The notes below the pieces were generated by a model that saw only the letters and a program-made list of their open reading frames with translations, made no database searches and had not been told where the DNA came from. From G963665495 sp963677785 (GTDB lineage Bacteria > Desulfobacterota > Desulfovibrionia > Desulfovibrionales > Desulfovibrionaceae): a DNA stretch of 64,000 nucleotides. Where the stretch lies: assembly GCA_963677785.2 (NCBI GenBank), contig CAXXDH010000003.1, forward strand, positions 3,658,001 through 3,722,000. The letters run 5' to 3'. Numbering within the stretch: the stretch's first letter is position 1; every line of letters begins with the position of its first letter. Shown in pieces: positions 15,782-24,374 of this stretch. A program made the translations under genes and the position numbers.

Positions 15782-16942
15782 TCAGTTTGCCGACCCGTTT
15801 TGCCGGGGTTGGGTCAATTTGAAAATGGTCGGTCCGGCGATACACGAGATCAGCGCCAGGAGCACGATGGAGTCCTTTAGCGTGGCATTGATGAATCCCT
15901 GCTGCACGCCGATGGCCGCCGCTGCCACGATCAGGCTCAGGCGGGAGGACAGCAGCGCCCCGGCCCGTAGCCCGCTTTTCAGGTCCATGCCCCAGAGCGG
16001 GAAAAGCATGCAGGGAATGACCTTGACCGCGACCGCCGCGGCCAGAAGCCCCAGGGTGAAGACCATCCTGTCCAGCCGCAAGGCATTGCCCAGATCGAAT
16101 TCCATACCCACGTAAATGAAAAACAGCGGGATGAGAAAACCGTATCCGATGGCGGAAATTTTTGATTCCAGTTCGGCTTTTTCCCGAAATACGAAGGAGA
16201 CAATGCAGCCGCCCAAAAATGCGCCCAGGACTGGTTCCAGGTGAACCAGTTCGGACAGGCCGACAAATAGAAACAGCAGGGCCAGCGACAGTCTGACGCC
16301 CTCTTCCCCGGCCGTATCCGGAGTCAGCAACCGTTCCGCTTGTTGCGGATACCACCAGGCCAGCAGGCGCAGTCCCCAGAGCAATACGGCAAAGCCGACG
16401 AACAGCGGCAGCGGAGAAATGAAACGCCAGCTCAGTCCGTAGTTTTTCCATAAGACAAAAAAAGTGATGCCGAACAAGGTCAGAAAATCCGCCAGGGTGG
16501 AGGCCAGGAGAATGGTTTGTCCGAGCGGAGCCGACTGAATGCGCGACTCTCGCAGAACCGTCATCACCAGCCCCAGAGAGGTTGTGGAAAGTACAAGGGC
16601 CATGAATACGCCCTGGCCGAGCAGGGAAGAGCAACCCAGTGCGAGCACGAAGGTAGCTCCAAAGAGCACGAATTGGAAAATCAGGCGGCTGCCGCTTTCT
16701 CGCTGCAGCAGGCGGAAATCAATTTCCATTCCAGCCAGGAACATCAGCACCAGGAATCCGAGATGGGCCAGGAAAGGAAGCCAATCCCCTCCCAGGTTCA
16801 GATGCAGAAAACTTTTGCCCAGCACCACGCCCAAAAGGATTTCCACCACGGAGGCTGGCAGGCGCAACATCCGGCTCACTCCGGGTAAAAAGGCCACGGC
16901 CAGGGATATTATCAACAAAGAAATGGCTTGATCGTAATTCAT
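15782..16942 (-). CDS. Kef/CPA2-type cation:proton antiporter
   Basis: A 386-residue membrane protein with about 12 predicted spans, of the monovalent cation:proton antiporter-2 family. Recognisable pieces are VVEILLGVVLG, FLAGMEIDFRLLQ, LSTTSLGLVMTVLRE and LASTLADFLTLFG, and the last carries the ion-binding Asp. The frame is open from a TTG at 16996; the ATG at 16942 gives the normal N-terminus. It is 107 bases downstream of a TrkA/Usp protein on the same strand. The two probably form a regulated K+ or Na+ efflux system. It is convergent with the hybrid kinase. Confidence 0.88.
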   Translation of the reverse strand: MNYDQAISLLIISLAVAFLPGVSRMLRLPASVVEILLGVVLGKSFLHLNLGGDWLPFLAHLGFLVLMFLAGMEIDFRLLQRESGSRLIFQFVLFGATFVLALGCSSLLGQGVFMALVLSTTSLGLVMTVLRESRIQSAPLGQTILLASTLADFLTLFGITFFVLWKNYGLSWRFISPLPLFVGFAVLLWGLRLLAWWYPQQAERLLTPDTAGEEGVRLSLALLFLFVGLSELVHLEPVLGAFLGGCIVSFVFREKAELESKISAIGYGFLIPLFFIYVGMEFDLGNALRLDRMVFTLGLLAAAVAVKVIPCMLFPLWGMDLKSGLRAGALLSSRLSLIVAAAAIGVQQGFINATLKDSIVLLALISCIAGPTIFKLTQPRQNGSAN

Positions 16943-17048
16943 ATGCGTACTCTGCGGCGAGTGAAAGGCGCACTCCCGCCGGCTTATTCCGAACAAAGCC
17001 CCAGCGCTGCAGAAGCATTGCGGCTTTGCCCGGTAACAAAAACAGAAT

Positions 17049-18518
17049 TCAGCCCGCCACCACCAGAACCGAGCATTCGGATTTGCGGGTCAGGTTTTCT
17101 CCGATGTTGGGCGAGATCAGTCCCTTGTCCGGGTTGCTGCTGCCCACGATCATCAGGTCATGCTCTTTGGAAAGCTCCACCAGTTCGCGTATGGGGTTGC
17201 CCTGGCGGACAATAATATTAAGAGCCACCTTGTGAATCCGGCCCAGTTCCTTGATCCGCTCCGTGACTCTGCCCACGCCTTCACCTTGCTCTTCGCCGCT
17301 CAGGAATTCGGGCACTTCCACAATGCCCACCGACAATTCCGACCCCAGCTGGCGTCCGAGATCAACGGCGATTTCAAAGGCCACCTCGGATTGGGGCGAT
17401 CCGCTGAAAGGGATCAGGATGCGTTCGTAGGGAACCGTTTGTTTGGCAACCAGGATCGGGCATTCAATTTCGTGGGCCAGTCCCATCAGCGTTGGTTTTA
17501 CCAGCTGGCTGAAAAAAGAGCGTTCCAGCGACGGCAGGACCACCAGTCCGTAGATTCTGTCCTTGGCCAGTTCCCGAATATGTTCGGAAATTTTTTCTTT
17601 GGCCGGTTTGGTCTCTATTTGTATTTCCTGAGACATTTCACCCAGATCTCCCTGCACGGCGGCCAGTTCCTGCGGGCAGAGCACGGTCATGATTTTTACC
17701 TGGGTGTTTCGCGAAATGTACATGCTTTCGGAAATCAGCGGCTTGTGATTTTTGGCCGCACTGTCGGTGATGGCCACGAGCAGGTTGGGGCCGTAGGCCA
17801 GGGGAAAATGCGGATTGCCGCATTCGAGCAGTTTGCAGACACGTTGGAAAATGTCGGGTTCGCCCAGAATGACCAGGCGGTCATCAGGTTTGATGACGGT
17901 TTTTTGTCTGGGAAATATCAGTTTGCCCTGGCGAAAGATGCCGCTCAGCCGGCTTTGGGGTTCGGAGAAATGGGCCGCCCGTTTGCCGAGGACACGGAAA
18001 TGGTCCGAAGCCCGGACTTCGTATACGGCCGCGGGCCCGAGCATCATGGGCGTCACATGCATGCGCGGGTCCTGGAGATAGCGGTGGATTTTCTGGGCCA
18101 GAAAGGCGTTGCTGTGTATCACCTCCACCCCGAGGTCGGCCATGCTGCGCGCCGTGCTCGCCTCGCGCGCCATTGCCAGCACATGGGGAGCGCCCTTTTC
18201 TTTGGCGAACTTGGCCACAGCCTCGTTGACCGCGTCGCTGTCTGTCAGGGCCAGAACGTACTCATGCCGGTCTACTCCCGCATTGCCCAGAACAACCGGG
18301 CTGGACGCATCAGCGACAAAGGTTTTGCCCACATTGGGGAACATGCCCGCCAGTTCGTCCAGAACGAGCGGGTTGGGGTCGATGATGCTGACTTCCCAGC
18401 CGTCTCCAAGGCGCAGGAGTAGTTCTCTGGCCAAGCGACCGCCGCCGCATACCAGAACGTGGTACGAGCTGCCGTTTTTTAAGTCTGATGCCTGAGATAT
18501 ATTTTGTTGGTTGTCCAT
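17049..18518 (-). CDS. TrkA-N/TrkA-C protein fused to universal stress domain
   Basis: A 489-residue cytoplasmic regulator. Residues about 18-140 are an RCK/TrkA_N nucleotide-binding domain (VLVCGGGRLARELLLRL, then DPNPLVLDELA). A TrkA_C domain lies at about 165-235. The C-terminal part is Usp-like, ending in the ATP-type motif region LMIVGSSNPDKG and CSVLVVAG. The Usp part from about 365 (YERILIPFSGSPQSEVAFEIA) is clear; a more divergent one may precede it. The gene lies just upstream of the Kef antiporter, so it most likely gates that antiporter in response to nucleotides. Confidence 0.85.
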   Translation of the reverse strand: MDNQQNISQASDLKNGSSYHVLVCGGGRLARELLLRLGDGWEVSIIDPNPLVLDELAGMFPNVGKTFVADASSPVVLGNAGVDRHEYVLALTDSDAVNEAVAKFAKEKGAPHVLAMAREASTARSMADLGVEVIHSNAFLAQKIHRYLQDPRMHVTPMMLGPAAVYEVRASDHFRVLGKRAAHFSEPQSRLSGIFRQGKLIFPRQKTVIKPDDRLVILGEPDIFQRVCKLLECGNPHFPLAYGPNLLVAITDSAAKNHKPLISESMYISRNTQVKIMTVLCPQELAAVQGDLGEMSQEIQIETKPAKEKISEHIRELAKDRIYGLVVLPSLERSFFSQLVKPTLMGLAHEIECPILVAKQTVPYERILIPFSGSPQSEVAFEIAVDLGRQLGSELSVGIVEVPEFLSGEEQGEGVGRVTERIKELGRIHKVALNIIVRQGNPIRELVELSKEHDLMIVGSSNPDKGLISPNIGENLTRKSECSVLVVAG

Positions 18519-18774
18519 TTTTGCTCCTTTTTGTGCCCTGGTTCCGGATTATGGCACGTTAAGGAATCATTCGCATAAAATTGAACGACTTGCCAGTATC
18601 ATTATGCAAAGCCGCCGTTTCAGGAAATCAGCCCGCCAAGGCGGACGACACTTGAATCTCTTGGCAGGGCTTTGTATAAGCCTCGGATAGCTGCACGGTA
18701 CGGGCGGTTACAGTATTTTTCGCAGAACAGAAATCCGTGCGAAATCGACTTTGCCATAGCCATACGGAGAACTT
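18519..18774. promoter_or_regulatory. Divergent intergenic region before thiM
   Basis: These 256 bases separate the TrkA-Usp gene (minus) from thiM (plus). A TPP riboswitch was looked for because of thiM, but neither of its conserved boxes could be found. A weak GCCGCC...GGCGG pairing lies near 18610-18645. No gene is supported. Confidence 0.4.
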
Positions 18775-19590
18775 ATGACAACCGATACACACTATTCGCA
18801 ACAGGCGGCGAAGATTTTGCGGACTCTGCGCGCCGCAGCACCGCTGGTGCACAATATCACCAATTACGTGGTCATGAATTTCAGCGCCAATGTCCTTTTG
18901 GCTCTCGGCGCATCCCCCATAATGGCCCACGCCAAAGAGGAAATGGAAGAAATGGCTTCCATTGCCGGGGCGGTGGTGCTCAACATCGGTACCTTGTCCA
19001 CCCCGTGGGTCGAGTCCATGGTCCTTGCCGGAAAAACGGCCAGCGCCCTGGGCAAGCCTGTGGTGCTGGATCCGGTTGGTGCGGGGGCGTCCCGGATGCG
19101 TACGCAGGCCGCCCTGCGTATCATTGAAGAAACGGGTGTTGCCGCCATCCGCGGCAATGCATCGGAGATCCTCGCGCTGCGCAGTGCGGGGGCTCAGACC
19201 AAAGGCGTGGATTCCATGCACGGCGTGGATGAAGCCGCTGAGGTGGCCCAGGATCTGGCTGCTTCATGCCGGTGTATTGTGGCGGTAACCGGCGAAGTGG
19301 ATCTGGTGACGGATGGAAAAACAACCCTGCACATCGCCAACGGCCATTCCATGATGCGTCTGGTTACCGGCATGGGGTGCTCGGCTTCCTCCGTAATGGG
19401 AGCTTTTCTTGCTGTGGAAAAAAACCGCCTTGCCGCTTCGGCGGCAGCATTGGCCTGTTTCGGTCTGGCTGGAGAAAACGCTTTGGCAAAGACCCAGGCG
19501 CCTGGAACGTTCGGCATCGCATTTATCGACAGCATTTACGAACTTGCGCCTGAAACCCTTGCTGCAAAAGCTGGCATCCGTATTGCTTGA
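18775..19590 (+). CDS. thiM: Hydroxyethylthiazole kinase
   Basis: A 271-residue ribokinase-fold enzyme that phosphorylates 4-methyl-5-(2-hydroxyethyl)thiazole for salvage into thiamine. Family motifs are clear: PLVHNITNYVVMNFSAN near residue 22, GASPIMAHAKEEMEEM, KPVVLDPVGAGASRMR, RGNASEILAL, and the catalytic MGCSASSVMGAFLA, where the usual GTGC is VTGMGCSAS. The usual partners thiD and thiE are absent from the window. CGGAGAAC lies just before the ATG at 18775. Confidence 0.95.
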   Translation: MTTDTHYSQQAAKILRTLRAAAPLVHNITNYVVMNFSANVLLALGASPIMAHAKEEMEEMASIAGAVVLNIGTLSTPWVESMVLAGKTASALGKPVVLDPVGAGASRMRTQAALRIIEETGVAAIRGNASEILALRSAGAQTKGVDSMHGVDEAAEVAQDLAASCRCIVAVTGEVDLVTDGKTTLHIANGHSMMRLVTGMGCSASSVMGAFLAVEKNRLAASAAALACFGLAGENALAKTQAPGTFGIAFIDSIYELAPETLAAKAGIRIA

Positions 19591-19791
19591 TGGTATATGG
19601 ATTCGTGGTCCGGTCATCCGGCGTGTGACGGTTTTTTTCGTTGCGTAGGGCGTCCATGACGGATGATATTAACTATAAGCAGGCTTCATTCAAGCCGCTT
19701 ATGCTGCGTGCTGTTTTATCCAGGGGCCGGACAGGCGCAGATTTGCAACTTGATCCTGCGTAACATTTTCTTTCACAACAGGAATTCGATC

Positions 19792-20589
19792 ATGCTCACT
19801 ACGCTTCTTCTTTATGTGGTTCTTGGCGCGTTTGCCGGTGTCCTGGCAGGGCTTCTGGGTATTGGCGGCGGATTGGTTATTGTTCCCATGCTGAATATCG
19901 CTTTTGAATGGCAGAATTTTCCCAATGAGCACATTCAGCATATTGCCCTGGGCACGTCCATGGCGACGATCATTTTCACGTCCATTTCCAGCATGCGGGC
20001 GCACAACAAACGCAAGTCCATCAACTGGAAAGCATTCTGGCGGATTACGCCCGGCATTCTCGTGGGCACGTTTTTGGGCGCCTCCATCGCGGCGCTGCTG
20101 CCCACCGGTTTTTTGAAGGTCTTTTTCGCCCTCTTCCTTTACTATGTGGCAACACAGATGCTCCTCAGCATCAAGCCCAAAGCCACGCGCCATTTGCCGG
20201 GCAAGGGGGGAATGATTGCCGCGGGTGGTGGCATCGGCATTTTTTCCGCTTTGGTGGGCATCGGCGGTGGCACTTTGTCCGTGCCTTTTCTCACCTGGTG
20301 TAATGAAAGCATCCATATGGCCATCGGTACGGCGGCCGCCATCGGCCTGCCCATTGCGCTGGCCGGGTCCACGGGGTACATCGTCAACGGCTTGTCCGCC
20401 CAGGGCGTACCCGGCCCGCATCTGGGGTTTGTCTATCTCCCGGCATTGTTCGGCATCATCGTCACCAGCATGTTGACCGCGCCCTATGGCGCCAAACTTG
20501 CGCACAGCCTGCCGGTGGGCAAGCTGAAGCGGATTTTTGCCATCTTGTTGCTGCTAGTGGGTACGCGCATGCTTTTGAGCGTTTTTTAA
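19792..20589 (+). CDS. TauE/SafE (TSUP) family permease
   Basis: A 265-residue membrane protein of the TSUP family, with two homologous halves. Each half carries the family glycine motif (GLLGIGGGLVIVPML near residue 19; SALVGIGGGTLSVPFL near residue 155). About eight spans are predicted. Family members carry sulfite, sulfoacetate, taurine or other sulfur-containing anions; the substrate here is unknown. The ATG at 19792 follows AGGA; the open frame upstream lacks a site. Two hairpins follow the stop codon. Confidence 0.9.
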   Translation: MLTTLLLYVVLGAFAGVLAGLLGIGGGLVIVPMLNIAFEWQNFPNEHIQHIALGTSMATIIFTSISSMRAHNKRKSINWKAFWRITPGILVGTFLGASIAALLPTGFLKVFFALFLYYVATQMLLSIKPKATRHLPGKGGMIAAGGGIGIFSALVGIGGGTLSVPFLTWCNESIHMAIGTAAAIGLPIALAGSTGYIVNGLSAQGVPGPHLGFVYLPALFGIIVTSMLTAPYGAKLAHSLPVGKLKRIFAILLLLVGTRMLLSVF

Positions 20590-20613
20590 ACAGTCACTTT
20601 ATCAATGAGATAC

Positions 20614-20675
20614 TCCGGCGCGTTTTCCGCCGGAAGTTTGCAACCCCGCCGGGAATCGGATTCTTCGGCGGGGTT
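20614..20675 (+). terminator. Double hairpin terminator after the TauE/SafE gene
   Basis: TCCGGCG (20614-20620) pairs with CGCCGGA (20628-20634). Immediately after, AACCCCGCCG (20642-20651) pairs with CGGCGGGGTT (20666-20675). The second is a 10-base-pair stem followed by TTG, so termination is plausible although the T-run is short. Confidence 0.6.
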
Positions 20676-20835
20676 TGTGCGTACGGGGGATTTCTGCTAG
20701 TTTTCACGGATAGTAACAGGTGCTGTAACAGAACTTGCGAAAACCTTTTTGATGCATGCATGGAGCTGGGCAGGCTCTTTTGGGGCGTATGGCAACCACG
20801 CTTTTTTATGGACTGAGAAAATTTCAGGAATGCAT

Positions 20836-21894
20836 ATGACTCAAGAGCAGGCGGGTTTTTTTGATTCTCCGCACCGTCGCTACAATCCTTTGGGCGACGA
20901 GTGGGTCCTGGTTTCGCCCCACCGTACGAAACGGCCTTGGCAAGGGCGTCAGGAGACCCCTTCGAAGACCGCGCTGCCGCACTATGAGCCCGGATGTTAC
21001 CTGTGTCCTGGCAATACGCGCGCCAACGGACAGCTGACGCCGGAGTATGCGCAAGTCTATGTTTTTGATAATGATTTTGCCGCATTGCTGCCGGATGGCG
21101 GATTGCGGAATGCAACAGACGACCCCTTGTTTCGGGCGGAAGCGGAGAGCGGGGTCTGCCGGGTGATCTGCTACAACCCGCGCCATGACCTTTCCATGTC
21201 CTTGATGACTCCCGAGCAGGTGTTGCCTGTGGTTGCGGTCTGGCAGGACGAATACGCGACTCTGGGAGCCAGGCCGGATATCGGCTATGTGCAGATATTT
21301 GAAAACCGCGGCTTGCTGATGGGCTGTTCCAATCCGCATCCGCACGGACAGATCTGGGCGACGCGTTCGGTGCCGGACATCCCGGCGCAAGAGGATCGTT
21401 GCCAGACGGACTGGCTGCTGCACCAGGGCGAATGTTTGCTCTGTGCGTATCTTCGCCGCGAATTGGAAAACGGCGAACGGATCGTGCTGCAGAATGCATC
21501 CTTTGCGGCCCTGGTGCCGTTCTGGGCCGTATGGCCTTTTGAAACCATGGTCCTGCCCAAGCGGCATACGGTTTCGCTTGCTGATATGACATCGGACGAG
21601 CAGGCCGACCTGGCCTCTTTGCTCGTGGGACTGACCGTTCGTTACGACAACCTGTTTCAGACAGCGTTCCCGTACTCCATGGGCATCCATCAAGCGCCCA
21701 CAACAGGCGTCGAGGCCGACCACTGGCACTGGCACATGCATTTTTTCCCACCATTGCTGCGTTCGAGCACAGTGAAAAAGTTCATGGTGGGGTATGAGAT
21801 GCTGGCCATGCCGCAGCGCGATCTGACACCGGAGAGTGCTGCCGCGCGTCTGCGCGAACTGTCCGAAATCCATTACACGCGTACGGGAGCCTAA
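20836..21894 (+). CDS. galT: Galactose-1-phosphate uridylyltransferase
   Basis: A 352-residue class I GalT that exchanges UMP between UDP-glucose and galactose-1-phosphate. The catalytic NPHPHGQIWA motif is present near residue 170, with the uridylylated histidine in HPH. A zinc-site cysteine pair is in CYLCPGNTRANG, and a second histidine-rich region is HWHWHMHFFPPLLRS. The frame is open from 20749, but AGGA at 20826 fits ATG 20836. Two bases separate it from galK, so they form a Leloir operon. galE and a mutarotase are not in the window. Confidence 0.93.
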   Translation: MTQEQAGFFDSPHRRYNPLGDEWVLVSPHRTKRPWQGRQETPSKTALPHYEPGCYLCPGNTRANGQLTPEYAQVYVFDNDFAALLPDGGLRNATDDPLFRAEAESGVCRVICYNPRHDLSMSLMTPEQVLPVVAVWQDEYATLGARPDIGYVQIFENRGLLMGCSNPHPHGQIWATRSVPDIPAQEDRCQTDWLLHQGECLLCAYLRRELENGERIVLQNASFAALVPFWAVWPFETMVLPKRHTVSLADMTSDEQADLASLLVGLTVRYDNLFQTAFPYSMGIHQAPTTGVEADHWHWHMHFFPPLLRSSTVKKFMVGYEMLAMPQRDLTPESAAARLRELSEIHYTRTGA

Positions 21895-21896
21895 TC

Positions 21897-23189
21897 ATGC
21901 GCTTGCAAGAGGCTCTGGATAACAATGCTTTTGACCAGGAGCTTGCCGCACTGTACGGCGAGGCAGCGCTGGAGTCACAGCGCAAACGTTTCAACCGGCT
22001 GATAGAGCGGTTTCGTACGCGTTGGAATTGCGAACCCGAGGCCATTGTGCTGGCGCCGGGGCGGACCGAGCTGGGCGGCAACCATACGGACCATAACGGC
22101 GGCCACGTCCTGGCGGCCGGGGTGCATCTGGACCTGGCAGCCGCCGTACGGCGTACGGACGATGCTGTGGTTCGCCTCCATTCCGAGGCCGTGCCTGATC
22201 CCGTTGAGGTGGCCCTGTCCGACCTGGACAAGCGGGATGCGGAGCAGGGCGGTTCTACTGCCCTGGTGCGGGGCGTTGCCGCTTATCTGCGGCAAAAAGC
22301 GCGTACCTTGGGAGGGTTTTGGGCCGAGGTTGATTCCACGCTGCTTATGGGCGCGGGGCTGAGTTCGTCCGCAGCCTTCGAAGTATTGATAGGGCGCTGT
22401 TTCAGTTTGTTGTATAATTCTGGCCGGTTGACGGACCTGGAGGTTGCGGCGGCCGCCAAATACGCGGAGAATGTCTATTTCGGGAAGCCCTGCGGATTCA
22501 TGGATCAGCTATCCAGCGCAACGGCCGGCGTTTTGCTGATTGATTTTGCCGCGCCCGAACAGCCGGAAGTCAAACAAGTCCGGGCGGATATTTCCGGCGC
22601 CGGGTACGAGCTGGTGGTGGTGGATACGGGCGTCAGCCATGCCGACCTGACGGATGATTACGCCTCCATCCCGCGCGAGATGCATGCGGCCTGCAGGGCT
22701 GTGGGCGTGGAGCGCGCCAGGGATCTGACTCCGGACCTGCTGCGCGAGTTGATCGTCAAAGCCGGGCAGGCGTACGCGGAAGTCGGAGCACGACCCCTGC
22801 TGCGGGTGCTGCATTTTATCGAGGAAGACAAACGAGTCCTGCGCATGGCGGATGCCCTGGAACAAGGCGATTTTGCCGCTTATTTGGCGCTGGTCAATGC
22901 CTCGGGGGATTCCTCCTGGATGCTTTTGCAAAATTGCATCAGCCTGGCAGCGCCCCTGGAACAACAGATTCCACTGGCTCTGTCCGTGGGCCGTCTGGTG
23001 CTCAGAGGCCAAGGGGCCTGCCGCATTCATGGCGGTGGATTTGCAGGGACCATCCAGGCTTATGTGCCGCGGAGGCTGGTTGAACCGTATCAGGAAGCCA
23101 TGGAGATGCTTTTTGGCAAGGGGAGTGTGATCCCTTTGCGTCTTCGAGTGCATGAATGTACCTGCCTGTGTTTGGATAATTTATTTTAA
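21897..23189 (+). CDS. galK: Galactokinase (GHMP kinase)
   Basis: A 430-residue GHMP kinase that phosphorylates galactose. Motif 1 is APGRTELGGNHTDHNGG near residue 50, a variant of the usual GRVNLIGEHTDY signature. The ATP-binding motif 2 is MGAGLSSSAAFEVL. Motif 3, expected near the C-terminus, is GGGFAGTIQAYVP. The variant motif 1 occurs in a recognised galactokinase subgroup, and pairing with galT supports the role. It is cotranscribed with galT. A long N-terminal helix region precedes motif 1. Confidence 0.9.
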   Translation: MRLQEALDNNAFDQELAALYGEAALESQRKRFNRLIERFRTRWNCEPEAIVLAPGRTELGGNHTDHNGGHVLAAGVHLDLAAAVRRTDDAVVRLHSEAVPDPVEVALSDLDKRDAEQGGSTALVRGVAAYLRQKARTLGGFWAEVDSTLLMGAGLSSSAAFEVLIGRCFSLLYNSGRLTDLEVAAAAKYAENVYFGKPCGFMDQLSSATAGVLLIDFAAPEQPEVKQVRADISGAGYELVVVDTGVSHADLTDDYASIPREMHAACRAVGVERARDLTPDLLRELIVKAGQAYAEVGARPLLRVLHFIEEDKRVLRMADALEQGDFAAYLALVNASGDSSWMLLQNCISLAAPLEQQIPLALSVGRLVLRGQGACRIHGGGFAGTIQAYVPRRLVEPYQEAMEMLFGKGSVIPLRLRVHECTCLCLDNLF

Positions 23190-23271
23190 CCATCTGATAT
23201 ATTGAAAGAAAAAAAATTTAAAAAAAGGCTTGCTTTTCTTCTGTCAGATACGTAAAAAAGTCTTCTTCCGG

Positions 23272-23358
23272 GCCGAAGTGGTGGAATTGGTAGACACGCT
23301 AGGTTCAGGGTCTAGTGCGGGTTTCCGCGTGGGAGTTCGACTCTCCCCTTCGGCACCA
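23272..23358 (+). tRNA. tRNA-Leu (CAG), first copy
   Basis: An 87-base gene including an encoded CCA. The acceptor stem GCCGAAG pairs with CTTCGGC. The anticodon arm CTAGG-TTCAGGG-TCTAG gives anticodon CAG. The long variable arm (TGCGGGTTTCCGCG) marks a class II tRNA, and the T-arm is GGGAGTTCGACTCTCCC. It is followed by a hairpin terminator. An identical copy follows 216 bases downstream. Confidence 0.97.
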
Positions 23359-23367
23359 CCAAATTTC

Positions 23368-23407
23368 CGGGGTTGTTTCTTACAAGAAGCAACCCCGTTT
23401 TTTTTTT
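23368..23407 (+). terminator. Terminator after first tRNA-Leu
   Basis: CGGGGTTG (23368-23375) pairs with CAACCCCG (23390-23397), extended by TTCTT/AAGAA inside, and is followed by a run of T. It ends the tRNA transcript. Confidence 0.88.
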
Positions 23408-23487
23408 GTTCTTTCCGACAGATACATTTATTGAGCCATCAAAAGCTTGCTTTTTTTTCTTCAGATGCGTAGAAGACTTTCTTCCGG

Positions 23488-23574
23488 GCCGAAGTGGTGG
23501 AATTGGTAGACACGCTAGGTTCAGGGTCTAGTGCGGGTTTCCGCGTGGGAGTTCGACTCTCCCCTTCGGCACCA
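23488..23574 (+). tRNA. tRNA-Leu (CAG), second identical copy
   Basis: Base-for-base identical to the copy at 23272-23358, including the CCA end, the CAG anticodon and the long variable arm. The upstream leader and the downstream terminator are also similar but not identical. This points to an older tandem duplication of the whole unit with the tRNA kept unchanged by selection or gene conversion. Confidence 0.97.
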
Positions 23575-23583
23575 CCAAATTTT

Positions 23584-23619
23584 GGGGGTTGTTTCTTGAA
23601 AAGAAGCAACCCCCTTTTT
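23584..23619 (+). terminator. Terminator after second tRNA-Leu
   Basis: GGGGGTTG (23584-23591) pairs with CAACCCCC (23607-23614), with TTCTT/AAGAA continuing the stem, followed by TTTTT. It is a diverged copy of the terminator after the first tRNA. Confidence 0.88.
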
Positions 23620-23784
23620 ACTTTGGTGCGTACGGCAGGCAAAGGGGTAGGGCAAACGATAGGAAAACTGTCTCCTGCGTATATTCAACATGCTAATTTT
23701 ATTGTCATAATGAAGTCGTCATAAAAAGCGCTGGACAGTGGAAACTTTTTTTAGGTGTCCGGCAGATAATTGGCGAGGGAATGG

Positions 23785-24372
23785 ATGCGCTCAAAAGTTC
23801 GGGTCGTTCTGATCGATAATTATGATTCGTTTACGTACAATGTCGTCCAGTACCTTAAAATGCTTGGTCATCAGGTTCAGGTTGTGCGCAACAACAGGAT
23901 CGACGTTCCGGGAATTGTAACACAACGTCCTGATTGTCTTGTTGTTTCGCCGGGACCCAAGGCTCCCGCTGAAGCCGGTGTTTCTTTGGCTGCCATTCGT
24001 GAACTCGGAAACCAGCTGCCAATACTGGGGATTTGTCTCGGACATCAGTGTATCAATGAAGCGTTCGGAGGACGGACCATCCGTGCTCCTGCGGCCATCC
24101 ACGGCAAGGTCAGCCCCATTTTTCACAACGGCGAAGGCATTTTCGCAGGTTGTCAGGATGCTTTTGGGGGCGCGCGTTACCATTCACTCATGGCCGATCC
24201 GCTCCATTTGGGAGAGGGATTGGTAGTGACGGCCCGGACCGCCGACAATGTGATCATGGGCTTGCGGCATAGGGAACTGCCCATTGAAGGAGTTCAGTTT
24301 CATCCCGAATCTTTTTTGACGGAGCAGGGGATGTTGATTTTCTCCAATTTTTTTGCATCGTATTCAGGATAA
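23785..24372 (+). CDS. pabA: Aminodeoxychorismate synthase glutaminase subunit
   Basis: A 195-residue class I glutamine amidotransferase. The N-terminus is VVLIDNYDSFTYN, the catalytic cysteine is in GICLGHQCINEAFGG, and the His-Glu of the triad is in FHPESFLTEQG. It supplies ammonia for aminodeoxychorismate synthesis. The same fold serves TrpG, but its place directly before pabB and pabC favours PabA. GAGGGA at 23775 fits the ATG at 23785. The stop is two bases before the pabB start. Confidence 0.9.
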   Translation: MRSKVRVVLIDNYDSFTYNVVQYLKMLGHQVQVVRNNRIDVPGIVTQRPDCLVVSPGPKAPAEAGVSLAAIRELGNQLPILGICLGHQCINEAFGGRTIRAPAAIHGKVSPIFHNGEGIFAGCQDAFGGARYHSLMADPLHLGEGLVVTARTADNVIMGLRHRELPIEGVQFHPESFLTEQGMLIFSNFFASYSG

Positions 24373-24374
24373 GC

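Noticed and set aside
18519..18774. TPP riboswitch before thiM
   Set aside because: The conserved CTGAGA and ACCTGATCTGG-like boxes were looked for and not found.
20594..21873. Long minus-strand frames opposite galT
   Set aside because: Shadows of galT in other frames; rich in Arg/Pro/Ser as expected for antisense of GC-rich genes.
23230..23724. Two short plus-strand frames containing VELVDTLGSGSSAGFRVGV
   Set aside because: This is the translation of tRNA-Leu genes, a well-known false protein.
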